55,496 bases of DNA from Oehlia diaphana (taxonomy: Eukaryota; Glomeromycota; Glomeromycetes; Glomerales; Glomeraceae). The notes beneath the pieces were generated by a model that saw only the letters and a program-made list of their open reading frames with translations, made no database searches and was not told the DNA's origin. The stretch is taken from the NCBI GenBank assembly GCA_003833135.1, contig QZLH01000636.1, positions 15,907 through 71,402 on the forward strand, written 5' to 3'. The translations under genes and the position numbers were made by a program. This document shows positions 23,546-35,900 of this stretch, piece after piece. Position 1 is the first letter of the stretch. Every line of letters begins with the position of its first letter.

Positions 23546-23670
23546 CCCTGTAAAAAAAGTCGATCCGTTTTATTATATCGGAATTAATAACCTTATATCA
23601 CGGAATTTTATATCGAATTATTTTCATTTTCCGTGAAAGGCTCATTTTTACGGACAAAATTTTTATAGAG
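23546..23670. mobile_element. MITE of the CCCTgtAAAAA family, 125 bp
   Basis: Ends CCCTGTAAAAAAAGTCGATCCG and CGGACAAAATTTTTATAGAG are imperfect inverted repeats. CTT flanks both sides (23543-23545 and 23671-23673), giving a 3-bp target duplication. It sits just upstream of the dead P450 fragment. Confidence 0.7.
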
Positions 23671-25294
23671 CTTTTGTTGCTGATCAGCTGCTTAAGCTCC
23701 TTTTTTTTTTACGCCAAGATGCTTTTTTTTTACGCTAAGATTGTAAGTTAATTTATTAAAGAGAAAAACGTAAAAAAGAAATGAATCGTAGAAATAGCAA
23801 TAAATATTAAAACGTAATTATTTAATGTATACTTTTGTCATTGTATATAAATTTGCATCGTATCTTAAAATAAAAATAAAAATATTTTTACTATATATTA
23901 AAGCTTAAATTGTTGATAATTGTCGATACGAACCTATGCATTTATTAGTTACACATATTTTATAGAACTTTACAAATTCTTCTATAAAAATTATTTCATT
24001 TCGTAATTATTCCTTTGTTCAGTGATGATGCCCCTTTCGCCATCTCTTATTTTATTTTTAGTGTTTTGTAAAATATCTTACGCAAATTCGTATATCTTGT
24101 CTTTGGTGAGATTATCTGAATTATTCATAAATAGAGCTCCCCTGGTACTAATTCTTTAATTGTTATAATAATTATAAAATTTTGGTACAAAAATTTTATA
24201 AATATATTTAAATATGAAGGATTCTAACAAAGTCTTATAAAAAAAATTTGGTAAATAAAAGCAGAGCTTGCAGAATCAATGGAATATTATTACGAATAAC
24301 CTTTAAAAAAATAAAACGAACAAGTACGTGGTCTCTATAATCACATTTTAACCAATTAGAATATGGTACTAAATTAATCATGTATCTATTTCATAATTGA
24401 TCTATAAAACTGAAAAAAAGATTGTTAACCTACAGTATGCACATTAAACAAGTATTAAGCATTATTATCTCACGACCAGAAGCCAACAATTATTAGGATA
24501 AAGCACGTAGAGATAATATCCTCAGCATAGGGGTGTTTGACGAAATTAATGGTAAAAGGCGTTCGAAAATAATGGTAATCCCTATTTCTCCTCACTAAAC
24601 GCTGTAGGCCTCACCGGATACTATCATGTTTGTGTATTGACCTCAGGGGTACTACCCGTGTATCCTATAATTGAAGACAACCAGGCATGAACAGATAAAA
24701 ATAACAGACACTCACTTGTGAATTTAAGAGATTGACCTATAAATCTGAATGAGAGAAATGGTACCTATCATGTGCATTTGGTTAAAGTAAGCATTATTAT
24801 CTAATGACCAGAAGCCAACAATTAAGGATTAAAGCCAAGAGTTTAATACTTTCAGATCTAGTTATTTGACACCAAACCTGTTCACCTGTATGGATGGCAA
24901 GAGACTTTGAATGTCTGGGTATTTGTTCACCTGTATGACATTCATCCGGCAAAATATTAATTATACTCACCACTTAATGATGTGTCCTTTACTATTAGCC
25001 CACTACTTTTTATATACTTTTTTTGTTGTGCGTATGAATCTTATGCAAAAGTATATTTTGTATATAAATGACTCATTACAGCACTATGCCAATCAACAAT
25101 ATAATCAAAATAGTTACTGATCAATATGATCAATCTATCACGCGTCGCGTAACAAAGAGATCAACATACCAACAAGATCACGTGTTTGATTACGTTATAA
25201 ATAAAATTTTTTATAGGGTATTCTATTTCCACATGATTTGATAATCCACATTATGTGAATCCACCCGGATTCCTACTGTACCTACAACATATAT

Positions 25295-25430
25295 ATGATT
25301 AAACAACATTCTAAATTTGATTCAAGATGTGCGATCGTCAATTATAACAGTATGATACTCCGATTCGTAATATTTCATTAATTGAATATCATAATTTCAT
25401 TTAACTGCATGTGGTAAATTTTATTAAAAG
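25295..25430 (-). promoter_or_regulatory. Orphan P450-type upstream block
   Basis: TTCTAAATTTGATTCAAGAT, then GCGATCGTCAATTATAA (from 25331), CCGATTCGTAATAT and AACTGCATGTGGTAAATTTT match the upstream regions of P450 copies 5 and 6, but no P450 follows. A second diverged partial copy begins near 26779. Both are best read as leftovers of deleted array members. Confidence 0.6.
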
Positions 25431-25852
25431 AGTTTTTTTTATTAATCGATTGATAGACTGATTACAGTATGGTTCCTGAGTGCTGAAATAATTTCCGATT
25501 GGCCATTTTCCGAATCGGATCATTTCCTAAAGCTCCAATATCTCGAAATAAATGATATATATAAACTTCCTTTTTTATAGAATAGTTTTTGTTTATATTT
25601 AGAAATCACAATGACAGAAAAATAAACTTATTCTTTTAGGATTCTTTTTAACCCATTCCGTTTTTTGGCCAAAAGATTATTTGATTACAAAATTTTAAAA
25701 TAAAAATACAGTAACTGACAACGTTAATGCTTTCAAACAAATATTTAAATATATGATAATAAAATAATGATAAAATATGTAACTATATACTGTACGTAAA
25801 CTTTTTTTTACGTAAGAACCATAAAGAAAAGTTCATCTGATCGGTTACAGTA

Positions 25853-26174
25853 GCCCTGTTCATTTCTGGTCGGTCGCATTTTTTTTTCGGTCGGATTTTG
25901 TTTTACAAAAATTATCCAATAAAATTTTTTATTTTCGATCGCAAGTTGAACTGCTTTTAGATTGAAATCTCCTTGTATTGATATATATCAGCCCTGTCAC
26001 GCGAAGATAGGACGACTCAAGAAATTATCTAATTTTGGTTGGTTATTTTTTGGCGTTCGACCAAAAAAACCCGGGCTAAAAGTTCAGAAAATGGTTGTGT
26101 TGTACAAACTGGTCAGCCCAATCAAATAAACTTAAATCCGACCGAAAATGCGACCAACCGGAAATGAACAGGGC
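25853..26174. mobile_element. MITE with GCCCTGTTCATTTC inverted repeats, 322 bp
   Basis: Terminal inverted repeats GCCCTGTTCATTTCTGGTCG and CAACCGGAAATGAACAGGGC continue inwards as GTCGCATTTT...CGGTCGGATTT and its complement, for about 45 bp. TA flanks both ends, suggesting a Tc1/mariner (Stowaway-like) TA target. No transposase is encoded. It is nested in the 25470-26615 element. Confidence 0.75.
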
Positions 26175-26194
26175 TAGTATCATTTAATTCCACC

Positions 26195-26410
26195 GAAATG
26201 AAATTAACCGACGTCATTTTGCTGACTTCCATTTTACCGTTACCCGACTTGGCATTTCACCAAAAATTTATTAGCTGCGCCTCACTCCCTAATGCGCCCT
26301 AACAAATTTTCATGACGACAAAATAAGGATTCGTTAAATAATTTCAGAAAAATTGTGATATCGGTAAAATGGCAAGTAGGCAAAATGACGTCAGTAATTT
26401 TATGTCGATG
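26195..26410. mobile_element. Foldback element of the ATTTTGCCGAC family
   Basis: The left arm (ACCGACGTCATTTTGCTGAC, TTCCATTTTACCG) is inverted in the right arm (CGGTAAAATGGCAAGTAGGC, AAAATGACGTCAGTAA). The arms consist of short CATTTTRCCGA-like words. A related structure is at 35393-35841. No coding sequence; the small open frame across its right arm is accidental. Confidence 0.6.
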
Positions 26411-26984
26411 GGTGAATACCTGATCTCTACTAGCAATAATTATTGCTGGTGTATACAGTAAGTACATAGATTTAATAACTTGAAAATAAGAAAAGTATAA
26501 TCTAGGTATTGGAAATTAGGATTCGGAAAATTGGAATTTCGGAAAATGATCCAGATTGGGAAATGAGCATTCGAAAATTGAGAAAATGGCATTCGGAAAA
26601 AGGTCCAAACAAGGTATTACCTTAACAGACCTTTTTATTTTTAAAATTATTAATATTAAAATTCTCAAATAGTTTAAAATCATCTTATCGTTTCTCTTTT
26701 CTTTATTTATTTATTTATTTATTTCTTTTTTAAACGAAAATTATTTTAATGTGACCTTAAATCACAAGCCACATCACGTTCTAAATTTGATTCAAGATCG
26801 TCGTTTATACCAATGACCTTGGACGTAATATCTCATGTATTTCACACGTAGTAAATTTATAAAGAATATTAAACCAGCCAAATAAGGCAGTTTCTATTCA
26901 TAAATCTGCAAATACACGTTTTGTATCACCTTAATCAAAGAGGTCACCTTTTTTTCTTAAGGTTACACAAGTCCAAGTGGTCAA

Positions 26985-27595
26985 GATTTTGGCCGAGTCC
27001 AAAATATATCATTTCCTAATCAATTTTCCGATTAGCCACTCCCGATCTGGTTCATTTCCCGAATCTCTAATATTTTACTGGATTTAATAAATGATTTCCT
27101 TTTTTTTTAAAAAAAAATAGATATTTAATAAATCACAATAACAAAAAATAACAATTAATTCCATAGGATTCTTTCGGCCAAAAGATTAATTGATTACAAA
27201 ATTTGAAATAAAATATATCAATTAACAAAAGTTTTAAATTAATATAAAAAATATATAATAATAAAATAATAATACAATATGTACGTAAACTTTTTTACAT
27301 ACCATAAAAAAAAAGATCATCTGATCTACTACGCAGTAATTATTACTAGTTCGTACATTAAGTACATCAGATTTAATAACTTGACAATAAAATTCTTGAA
27401 GCAATAATTCCTCAATCCTTGTTAATATTTATTGCTATACATACACAATAAATACATATATAATATATTTAAATAAATTAGTCTAGGTATTGGAAACAGG
27501 AAATTGAGCATTCGGAAAATTTGAATTTCGGAAATGATCCAAGTTTGAAATGAACATTCGAGAAAATTGACTTCGAGAAATAATCCAACAAGAAC
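26985..27595. mobile_element. Foldback element of the TTCCGAAT family, second copy
   Basis: Left end AATCAATTTTCCGATTAGCC, CTGGTTCATTTCCCGAATC; right end GAGCATTCGGAAAATTTGAA, TTTCGGAAATGATCC, GAAATGAACATTCGAG, in opposite orientation. The interior (ATGTACGTAAACTTTTTTAC, AAGATCATCTGATCTACTAC) matches the copy at 25470-26615, and the left part matches 34490-34640. Confidence 0.5.
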
Positions 27596-28286
27596 TTTAG
27601 CAGATTATTGTTTAACAACAAGAAATCGTCTGTCTAGTCACATTAAATTCGTAATATAATCTGGATCATTACGAAGCTGTATGCATATATATCTTGGTGA
27701 GCCATACTTTTTTTTATTTTATATGGATCTACGCGGCTGAAGTTCCATAATAAGGTCGCAAGAAAATGAAAGGAGTATTATAACTAAGAGAGTTTTGCTT
27801 TTGAACGATATTCCGTAGCTTCTTGATAGATTCAGCTGTATCACATCCAGTTTGTCAATTAATTTGTTGGTTACGTTCGTTCCGTTACGTATATTTTCAA
27901 TGTTGTGAAACCTTAATAACCGGTAAATGAACAAATACAAATAAACAAGTCAGAAGCAAATTTAAACTTACTAAATAGTATAAATAATATACTGTAGTAA
28001 TTACTTACAAGCGTGGTTTAAATTATTCACTAATTAATAATCACAAAATCTAACCCGTAAAATATCCCGTAATAATGCACTCTAACTCTATACATTTTTA
28101 TTTCAGTTCCATCAACAGAAGCATAGAATAAATTACAAATAAAAAATTACAATATGTGACAATGTACTATACTGTATAGTTCATTTAAACTAATAATATA
28201 TATACGTTGATTTACATAATAATAATAATAATAATAATAAAGTATATATATATTTAAATCATAATGTGCTTTTAAATATATAAAAA

Positions 28287-30020
28287 TTAATTTCTTAGTT
28301 TAATTTCAACTAATAATTCGACGCAAGAAATTAAAATACCGTCACACATAGTTTTAATTGGAGAATTCATATCTACTAAATTAATTTCATATTTTCTATA
28401 CAATAAAGCTATCAAACAAACTAATTGAATCATTGCTAACTTTCTTCCTGGACATGATCTTAATCCTCCACCAAACATGATAAAAGAGTTCTTCTTTGGT
28501 TCAAAATTTTCATCAATCCATCTATCAGGATTAAATTTATTAGGTTCTTTCCAATAATCAACTTTATTGTGAATAGCTTTAACATTAATTATAAACGATG
28601 TGCCAGCTGGCCATTGATATCCTGCTATTTCACTAGGTTTACTAAGATGTCTTGTAAACGTGTGCATAATTGGGAGAATGCGAGCTGCTTCTTTTACAAT
28701 TGCTTCACAGTATTCTAAACTATAATAGTCATCTTTAGTAATTGATCGCATTTTATCACCTTGGAATATACGATCAATTTCTTCTAACATTTTCTTTTTC
28801 ACATTTGGATTATGTGCAATATAATAGATAATGATTGAAAGCAAATTAGCCGACTATATTTGATGTAAAAAAAAAGAATTATTAATATAATTTCAAGTTA
28901 AAGCACATTGCATATTTTTAAATTTCGATGATGTATGATAAAACATGTAACTTCTCTAAAAAAAATTTACTTTGTAAGTCCCACTGAAAAATCCATCAAG
29001 TAAATTGGCGCGAATTTCACTATCAGTCATAGATCTATTGGCTTCACCAATTGCGATATAATTAACATCACGAAATGTATTTTTGATAATCATCGATGTC
29101 AACATATCATGAGGTAAGGGTTCATCCAATGGTGAAACTTCAATTTCTTTTCTACGTGTCTTGATAATCGTATTCAGTTTTTGATCAATAAAATCCTTTG
29201 TTTGAAATATATCATCTGATATATTTTTTAAAAACGGAACATAACGTCGTAAAAAAGGAGGAATTATGAAAACAAAGAAATATCCTTTATGGAGTTTACA
29301 AATTGCTTGAAATAATTTCACAGAATCCTCGACTCTTGCTGAATGATGATCAGATTTTTCATCATTAAGAGCATTAAAATAAGCTGCCATTGTATAAGAT
29401 CTTTCCCCGGTTAACAATTTAATAATCATATCATTATTATAATAGCTAAACCATTTAATAAAATCCAATTTATTTTTATTTTCTTTAATAATTTCTTCTT
29501 TAAGAAATAACTTATCCCAAAAACTTTCTAATTCATTGAAAAGTTCGTTGGTCCAAAAAATAACTTCATTAGTAAATTTTGGTGACAAAATAGCTTGATT
29601 AAAAAAATGGCGATTAAATGTCCACGTCTTGAAATTATTATTGTACGATAGTCCTTTTCCTTCAATTCCCAATTCTTCTATTCCTTTGTAATTGGGACAT
29701 CTCATCTCATATTTACTTTGTGATAAAAAATCTTCAAGATATTCTGTTTGACATATAATTATAGATCGTAAACTACCATTAATCTCATGTAAGTCACCAT
29801 ATTTCTCGTAACAATATTTATAAAGCATTATGATATCTCCTTTAAACCAAATAACATAAGGAAGAATACCAACGAATGGGAATGGGATAGGACCAGGTAA
29901 AGGATTAACACGAGTAAAATATTTGTAATAATAATTTACCACATATGTCACTAATATTGTACTTAACAATGGTAGAACAAAATTATTAATTTCGAAATTC
30001 TCAAATGGTTTAAAAGTCAT
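28287..30020 (-). CDS. Cytochrome P450, copy 4 (I-helix Tyr-Lys variant)
   Basis: Exons 28971-30020 and 28287-28853 are joined by a 117-bp phase-0 intron (donor GTAAAT), giving 538 residues. N-terminal anchor followed by PLPGPIPFP, C-helix WTFNR, ExxR (EAAR, about 405-408), FNPDRW, and haem motif FGGGLRSCPG with Cys about 484. The I-helix is SGTYK-SAN, so Tyr349-Lys350 stand in place of Asp-Thr. Closest in the window to copies 5 and 6, which follow at about 4.2-kb spacing with similar flanks, so this trio probably arose by unequal crossing-over. A TATA-like AATATAAATATCCCT lies 65-80 bp before the ATG. Exon 2's open frame starts with TTG and only makes sense spliced. Substrate unknown. Confidence 0.92.
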
Positions 30021-30182
30021 CTTATCGTTTCTCTTTTCTTTATTTTATTTTTTTTTCTTGTTGCTTCAGCTCCTTTAACTTTTTAGGGATATTTATATTA
30101 ATTATATATATATATTTTTTTTTGTAATAATTTGAAAATATCGACAGCACTATCTTATGTCATTCTAAATTTATTTAAGATG

Positions 30183-30195
30183 TGTGATCGTCAAT
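30183..30195 (-). promoter_or_regulatory. TGTGATCGTCAAT motif upstream of P450 copy 4
   Basis: The motif lies about 163 bp before the ATG, next to CATTCTAAATTTATTTAAGA, which is shared with copies 4 and 5 and the orphan block. The TATA-like box sits between it and the gene. A regulatory role is inferred from conservation. Confidence 0.5.
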
Positions 30196-31329
30196 CACAC
30201 AATGGGGGGAAATGTATTTCATCTCGCTTTCATATTAATAATTGTTAACATGGCGCAGATCTTTTATATTTAGGAACCTTTTTCATATATTTGATGCAGA
30301 TTTTATTTAATTAAAAATCCATTGGGGAAATCTACATTAATGTGATATTGGTTAAAAAAGAGGTTATCACTTTTTTTAAAAAAATAGCAGGTAAAAAGGA
30401 GTAAAAAAATACATTAGCAAAGTGGCTCAGTAAATCACTTGTGAGAAAACTCTAACTTGGCCACGGTTTTTGAGTCGGCTCATGGTTCCCAGCTCGGTTC
30501 GGTTCAGATGCGAACTTGAACCGACTTGAAACGACTTGAATGACTCGAACTTACTTGAACCAAGCTGGTTCCGTGACCATTTTATTATTTTATCTTTTAT
30601 TGTTTTTCTTTTATTAATTTTATATTATTATATGATAATATTTTTCTTTATTTAACATTTAAGGCCACCATAAAAAAATTTTTCTAGTTTACTCAGTTTT
30701 GCGGATTTTAGAATCAATTGCGCATAGTGAATTAAATGTGAAAAAATTTGAATTTTTTAATTATAAAAATCGATTTTTTTTTTTTTACAAGAATGATTTT
30801 TTATTAAGCAAAAAAAAAGTAAAAAAAGTAAAAAGAAGTTAGTTAATACGAGAAAAGCGAAAAGAAATTAAAAAAAAAGCAAAAATAAGAAGGTACCTAC
30901 CAAAGACGGAAGTGAAAGACTGAATAATGCCCAATCGAAAGACCGAAAGGCCCAAAAGGAGGAAATTAGATATTAACGAAGTGGAAATTAACAAAATAAG
31001 AACGTGAAAGACAAAAAAAAAGAGCATGGGTTTAAACCACTGTGAAACGTTAGATTTGTCATGTGCTGACCGGCCACATGAAGCTCGATTCGTGCGAGTC
31101 GTTCGTGAAATCTGAACATTTTAATTTGTTTCTGCTCAATAATCAAGAATTTTCAATAAAAAAAATTATAAATTACCTATTTAATTAATTGGATATTTAA
31201 ATAATGTTAAAATCCTATTCTTCAATTGTTCCATCAATATTTTCTTCTGAATTTATTAAATGAACCACTCCTTTTAAATGTCATACTGCTGGTATCGTTA
31301 CGTGATCATAGCACATGATTTTATAGGTA
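30196..31329. other. Intergenic sequence with a GC-richer repeat-like patch
   Basis: No gene is supported. About 30475-30570 is unusually GC-rich (CAGCTCGGTTCGGTTCAGATG, CTTGAACC, GACTTGAA words) and a similar patch lies at about 31060-31110 (GCTCGATTCGTGCGAGTCG). They may be the two ends of a hAT-like non-autonomous element of about 640 bp, but I could not align the ends well. Confidence 0.4.
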
Positions 31330-32090
31330 TCCGGACTTTTCACCGAAGTTCATTTCACCGAATGGATATTTTACCGAAGGGATATTTCGCCGAAAGGACG
31401 TTTCGCAAATACCATTCGCCAAATTCTAATTTCACCGAATTCTATCTTGCCGAAGCCATTTAATCGAATGGACATTTCGCCGAAAAGTTATTTATTCCAT
31501 TTGGTTATTTTATTGTTTTCATACTAAATACATAAAGAAGTGTTTTCCAGAAAATTTTTGAATTAGCTGATTTTATTAGATTATCTCGTTGTTTATAATA
31601 TATTAATAATCTTTATTTTACTTAACTTTTTCGTGAATAAATATTTTCAGAGAAATAAAGTTATTTATTTATTTCTTAACAATTAACATCAGTAACTTGA
31701 ATGTTAAAGTGATAATATCCTGGAAAAAAAAAGTCTCTAAAAATAATTTAATTTCTATTTTCATTGCGCGATGAATTTTTTTTGTTAAAATGTTAATCGC
31801 TATCATTTTCGGCGAAATGAACAATTTGGTGAAATGGATTCGACAAAATGCACTTGCGGCGAAACATCCTTTCGGCGAAATCACGGTACATCCGGATGCA
31901 TTCGGCGGATATCCGGATGGGTAACGGATGAATTCGCGGATCCATTACGAATATTCGAATCATTTTGAATCGGATTGATGGATCACGGATTCATCCGGAA
32001 AGCAACACTACCTTCGATGAAATATCCCTTCGGTGAAATAGCTTCGGCGAAATGGGTTTCAGTGAATGGAAATGTACCGTAACCGATTTT
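31330..32090. mobile_element. Foldback element built of TTTCGCCGAA repeats
   Basis: The left block (about 31330-31490) has around ten copies of words like TTTCACCGAA, TTTCGCCGAAAGG, TTTTACCGAAGG. The right block (about 31805-32090) has the inverted words TTCGGCGAAATG and TTCGGTGAAATA. The AT-rich middle has no gene. A CATCCGGATG-rich segment at about 31890-32000 may be a further insertion. The outer ends are uncertain. Confidence 0.7.
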
Positions 32091-32471
32091 ATATTGCCGT
32101 GTCCAACTAAGAAGAATGCACTTTTTTTCCTAAAAAACTTTTTATGATATGGCTAATAAGTATCTTGAAAAAAATCCTCTAATAGACAGTATAGTACCAT
32201 AAAGCTTTCATTTCTCGTAATGATTATGATCTTATTACCTCAAACTTCGCGAACTTAATAATACAAAGATAGGAACTGTTAAAAATCAAAATTGGATAAA
32301 GGATATTTTACAGATTAACAAATGTTTAAATAGATAAAATGTAAAATTTTATACTCTATAATTAAAATAGTAATTACACTTAAAAAAACTCATTATTACT
32401 GTTAACAATTTTTGTGAACATTATGTTACAACATATATAAAATTATAAATTCATTTATAGATTACAGTACA
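32091..32471. other. Intergenic, downstream of P450 copy 5
   Basis: AT-rich sequence with no supported gene; it contains the presumed 3' flank of P450 copy 5. Confidence 0.5.
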
Positions 32472-34222
32472 TTATTTAGTAAGAAAATCGATTTTTAGTT
32501 TAATTTTAACTAATAATTCAACGCAAGAAATTAAAATACCGTCACACGTAGTTTTAATTGGAGAATTCATATCTACTAAATCAATTTCATATTTTCTAAA
32601 CAATAAAGCTATTAAACAAACTAATTGCAATATTGCCAACTTTCTTCCTGGACATAATCTTAATCCTCCACCAAACATGATAAAAGAATTTTTCTTTGGC
32701 TCAAAATTTTCATCCATCCATCTATCAGGGTTAAATTTATTAGGTTCTTTCCAATAATTATTGTTATTATGAATAGCTTTAATATCAACTAGAAACGATG
32801 TGCCAGCTGGCCATTGATATCCCGCTATTTTACTAGGCTTATTGATATGTCTTATATTCATGTGCATAATTGGATAAATGCGAGCTACTTCTTTCACAAT
32901 TGCTTCACAATATTTTAAATTATAATAATCATCTTTAGTAATTGGTCGCATTTTATCACCTTTAAATATACGATCAATTTCTTCTAACATTTTCTGTTTC
33001 ACATTTGGATGATGTGCAATATAATAGATAATGATTGAAAGCAAATTTGCCGACTATATTTGAAGTAAAAAAAAGGTAATGTTAATATAATTTCAAGTTA
33101 AACATATTGTATTGTACTTATGCTAAATTTCGATGATTTAAAATTGCAAAATAGAAAAGAATTTCTCTAAAAATTTACTTTATGAGTTCCACTAGTTATT
33201 CCATCTAGTAAATTGACTCGAATTTCACTATCTGTCATAGATCTATTGACTTCATAGGTTTCGATATAATTATCATGAAATGTATTTTTGATAATCATCG
33301 ATGTCAATATATCATGGGATAAGGGTTTATTCGATGGTGTATCTTCAATTTCTTGTCTACGTCTCTTAATAATTGCATCTAGTTTTTGATTGATAAAATC
33401 CACGTTTTGAAGTATATCATCTGCTATACTTTTTAAAAATGGAACATACCGTCGTAAAAAAGGAGAAATTATAGAAAAGAAGAAACATCCCACATGAAAC
33501 TTATGAACTGCTTGAAATAATTTTACAGAATCATTGAATATTGCTGGTGGGTGATCGGATTTTTCATCACTAAGAGTATAAAAATAAGCTGCCATTGAAT
33601 AAGATCTTTCCCCAGTTAACAATTTAATAATCATATCATTTTTATAGTGATTAAACCATTTAATAAAATCTAATTTATTTTTATTTTCTTTAATAATTTC
33701 TTCTTTAAAATATAACTTATCCCAATATCTTTCTAATTCATTGAAATGTTCGTTTGTCCAATCAATAACCTCATTAGTAAATTTCGGTGAAAAAATAGCT
33801 TGATTAAAAAAATGACGATTAAACATCCACGACTTAAAATTATTATTACACGTCATTCCTTTCCCTTCAATTACCAAGTCTTTTAGTCCTTCGAAACATA
33901 ATCTCATCTCATGAGTACTTTCTGACAAAACATATTCAAGATACTCTGCTCGACATAAAACTATAGATCGTATGAAATTATTAAGCTCATATATGTCACC
34001 ATATTTCTCGTAACAATATTTATAAAACATTATGATATCTCCTTTAAACCAAATAACATAAGGAAGAATACCAATGAATGGTAATGGGAAAGGACCAGGT
34101 AAAGGATTAACGCGAGTAAAATATTTGTAATAATAATATATCACATATGTCATTAATGCTGTACTTAACAATAATAAAACAAATTTAATAATTTCACAAC
34201 CCTCAAATGGTTTAAAAATCAT
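32472..34222 (-). CDS. Cytochrome P450, copy 5 (I-helix His-Lys variant)
   Basis: Exons 33179-34222 and 32472-33053 are joined by a 125-bp phase-0 intron (donor GTAAAT), giving 541 residues. N-terminal anchor, PLPGPFPLP hinge, C-helix WMFNR, ExxR (EVAR, about 403-406), FNPDRW, and haem motif FGGGLRLCPG with Cys about 482. The I-helix is SGTHK-SAN, with His-Lys replacing Asp-Thr. The C-terminus is five residues longer than its neighbours because the usual stop after KPRN is lost; it ends KLKIDFLTK. Promoter: TATA-like box and TGTGATCGTCAATT at 34402. Substrate unknown. Confidence 0.92.
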
Positions 34223-34401
34223 CTTATCGTTTCTCTTTTCTTTACTTTATTTCCTTTTTTTTTTGTTGCTGAACAGTTCTTCTTTAACTTAATTTTTACA
34301 GGGCTATTTATATTTTCTTTTGCTGTATTTAGTAATTTGCAAATCAACATTTAAATAACAAGCAATCAACATTATGATCATTCTAAATTTGATTCAAGAT
34401 G

Positions 34402-34415
34402 TGTGATCGTCAATT
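34402..34415 (-). promoter_or_regulatory. TGTGATCGTCAATT motif upstream of P450 copy 5
   Basis: About 180 bp before the ATG and next to TTCTAAATTTGATTCAAGA, which is also in the orphan block at 25295. The TATA-like AAAATATAAATAGCCCT lies nearer the gene. Function is inferred from conservation. Confidence 0.5.
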
Positions 34416-34804
34416 ACGATGACACGAATTTAATATTTTTCTTTAATTGATAGACAGACTCAAAAATTGGTTACAGTACGATTACCTGAATGTCATTTTC
34501 TTGAAATACCATTTCCCGAAATCAATTTTCCGATTGCTCATTTCCAGATTGGATCATTTTCCAAACTCTAATTTTCCCGAATAGACATTTTACTGGATTT
34601 AATAAATGATTTTTTTTTTACTTTATTTATATTTAATAAATCGCAATGACATAATTCCTTTTATCTCATGGTTCCTAGTTAAAATTCATGATTTTTTCTT
34701 GATATTCTCACGGATGGTGTTTATTTAAAAAGAGGGGTAAAAAGTCTGTCAATTAAAAAGTGTATCATTATTAGTCAAAATAAGTATATATTAAAAGGGT
34801 TTAT

Positions 34805-34905
34805 GGTACAGATCACCGTGATATAAATCAGTTATTTCACGGAGTGGAAATCATGTTTTCATGACGCAGGCGTGAAAATTATTGATATCCGTGAAATAGC
34901 TATTA
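34805..34905. mobile_element. Small palindromic element (CAGTTATTTCACGG)
   Basis: GTGATATAAATCAGTTATTT CACGG on the left is inverted as CCGTGAAATAGCTATTACA on the right, with CATGACGCAGGCGTGAAAA in the centre. The sequence at about 46839-46951 has the same design (GTTATTTCATGG ... CGTGAAATTACTATTACA). No coding capacity. Confidence 0.5.
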
Positions 34906-35392
34906 CAAATTCTGCAAAAAGATTATTTGATTATAAATTTAAAATAAAATAACATTTTAAAATAATAAGCCTTATAAAAAACTTTATCCTTTATTTCCAT
35001 AAAAACTCCGTAAAAACGAGCCTTTCACGGATTCATTCACGGAAACTAAAATAATCCGATAAAATTCCGTGATAACCATGACATTTATTAGCTAATATTT
35101 TAGGGGTGGGTTAAGCAAAATCTTACGTGACACAAAATTAAACATTTTTATTGGTTAAAATTAATATTATATATATAATTGAATATTATTGGTTAAAAAA
35201 AAATCTTACCTTGGAGTGGGGGCTTATAAAACTAGTATTAGCTAGTAATATATGTCACTGCCCTTATTAATTCCGGAAATATGAGCCTTTTACGGAAAAA
35301 GATGGAATATAAAAAACAGATTACAGGTAAGGTTTTGAATAAATATAAAAATATATAATAATACTGATAAAAATAATAATACTTATTCACTG

Positions 35393-35841
35393 ACATCTGT
35401 TTCAAAATTTACTTTGCCAAAACCAACACTATTTTGCCGATCAGGCATGATGATCGTATTGATGATCAATGAAAATTTTGCCTTTAAAGCATTTAAAGTT
35501 TTTTGAAAAATATCCTAATTATTTTATTTTTTTACTAAAAAAATACATTTTATATTATTTATTTATCGTTTCCTAATATATAAAAAAACAAAACAAAAAT
35601 GGCGATGTTTATTTATTATTGAATAAATTTAATTTTTATTATTGCAATTTGAAGTAAATACTAAATAAGCCTACAATTTATTTTAAAAGCTATAAAATTT
35701 TCTTTATTTTAAAATTATAATTACATAGAAATGTTATGAGCAATTCCCCTTAAAAAATCTAAAGAACGATTAGGCTCAGAATTATAAATTTTTGGTGATG
35801 AATGGCAAGTCAGTCGGCAAAATGGCATTTTTTTGGTACTG
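35393..35841. mobile_element. Foldback element of the ATTTTGCCGA family, AT-rich core
   Basis: Left: CACTGACATCTG, TTTACTTTGCCAA, CACTATTTTGCCGATCAGG. Right, inverted: GGTGATGAATGGCAAGTCAG, TCGGCAAAATGGCATT. The words match the arms of the 26195-26410 element. The 350-bp core is AT-rich without a gene. Confidence 0.45.
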
Positions 35842-35900
35842 ATCATCTGATCTACCACGCAGTAATTACAGCACATAACAATAAAATTCTTGACGCAACA

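Larger units (their letters stand above)
25470..26615. mobile_element. Foldback element of the TTCCGAAT family, with two insertions
   Basis: The left end (TTCCGATTGGCCATTTTCCG, CGGATCATTTCC) and right end (GAAAATGATCCAGATTGGGA, AAATGGCATTCGGAAAAAGG) are inverted arrays of short TTCCGAAT/CATTTCC words. The interior shares GTACGTAAACTTTTTTTTACG and CATCTGATC with the element at 26985-27595. Two other inverted-repeat elements (25853-26174 and 26195-26410) lie inside. No coding sequence. Confidence 0.5.
23671..28286. other. Long intergenic region between the P450 fragment and copy 4
   Basis: 4.6 kb without a supported gene. It contains a local duplication (ACCAGAAGCCAACAATTA at about 24474 and again at about 24804), an orphan P450-type promoter block (about 25295-25430), several transposon-derived repeats listed separately, and an AAT microsatellite at about 28218-28243. 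The region just before 28286 resembles the 3' flank of other array members. It probably once held further P450 copies. Confidence 0.5.
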
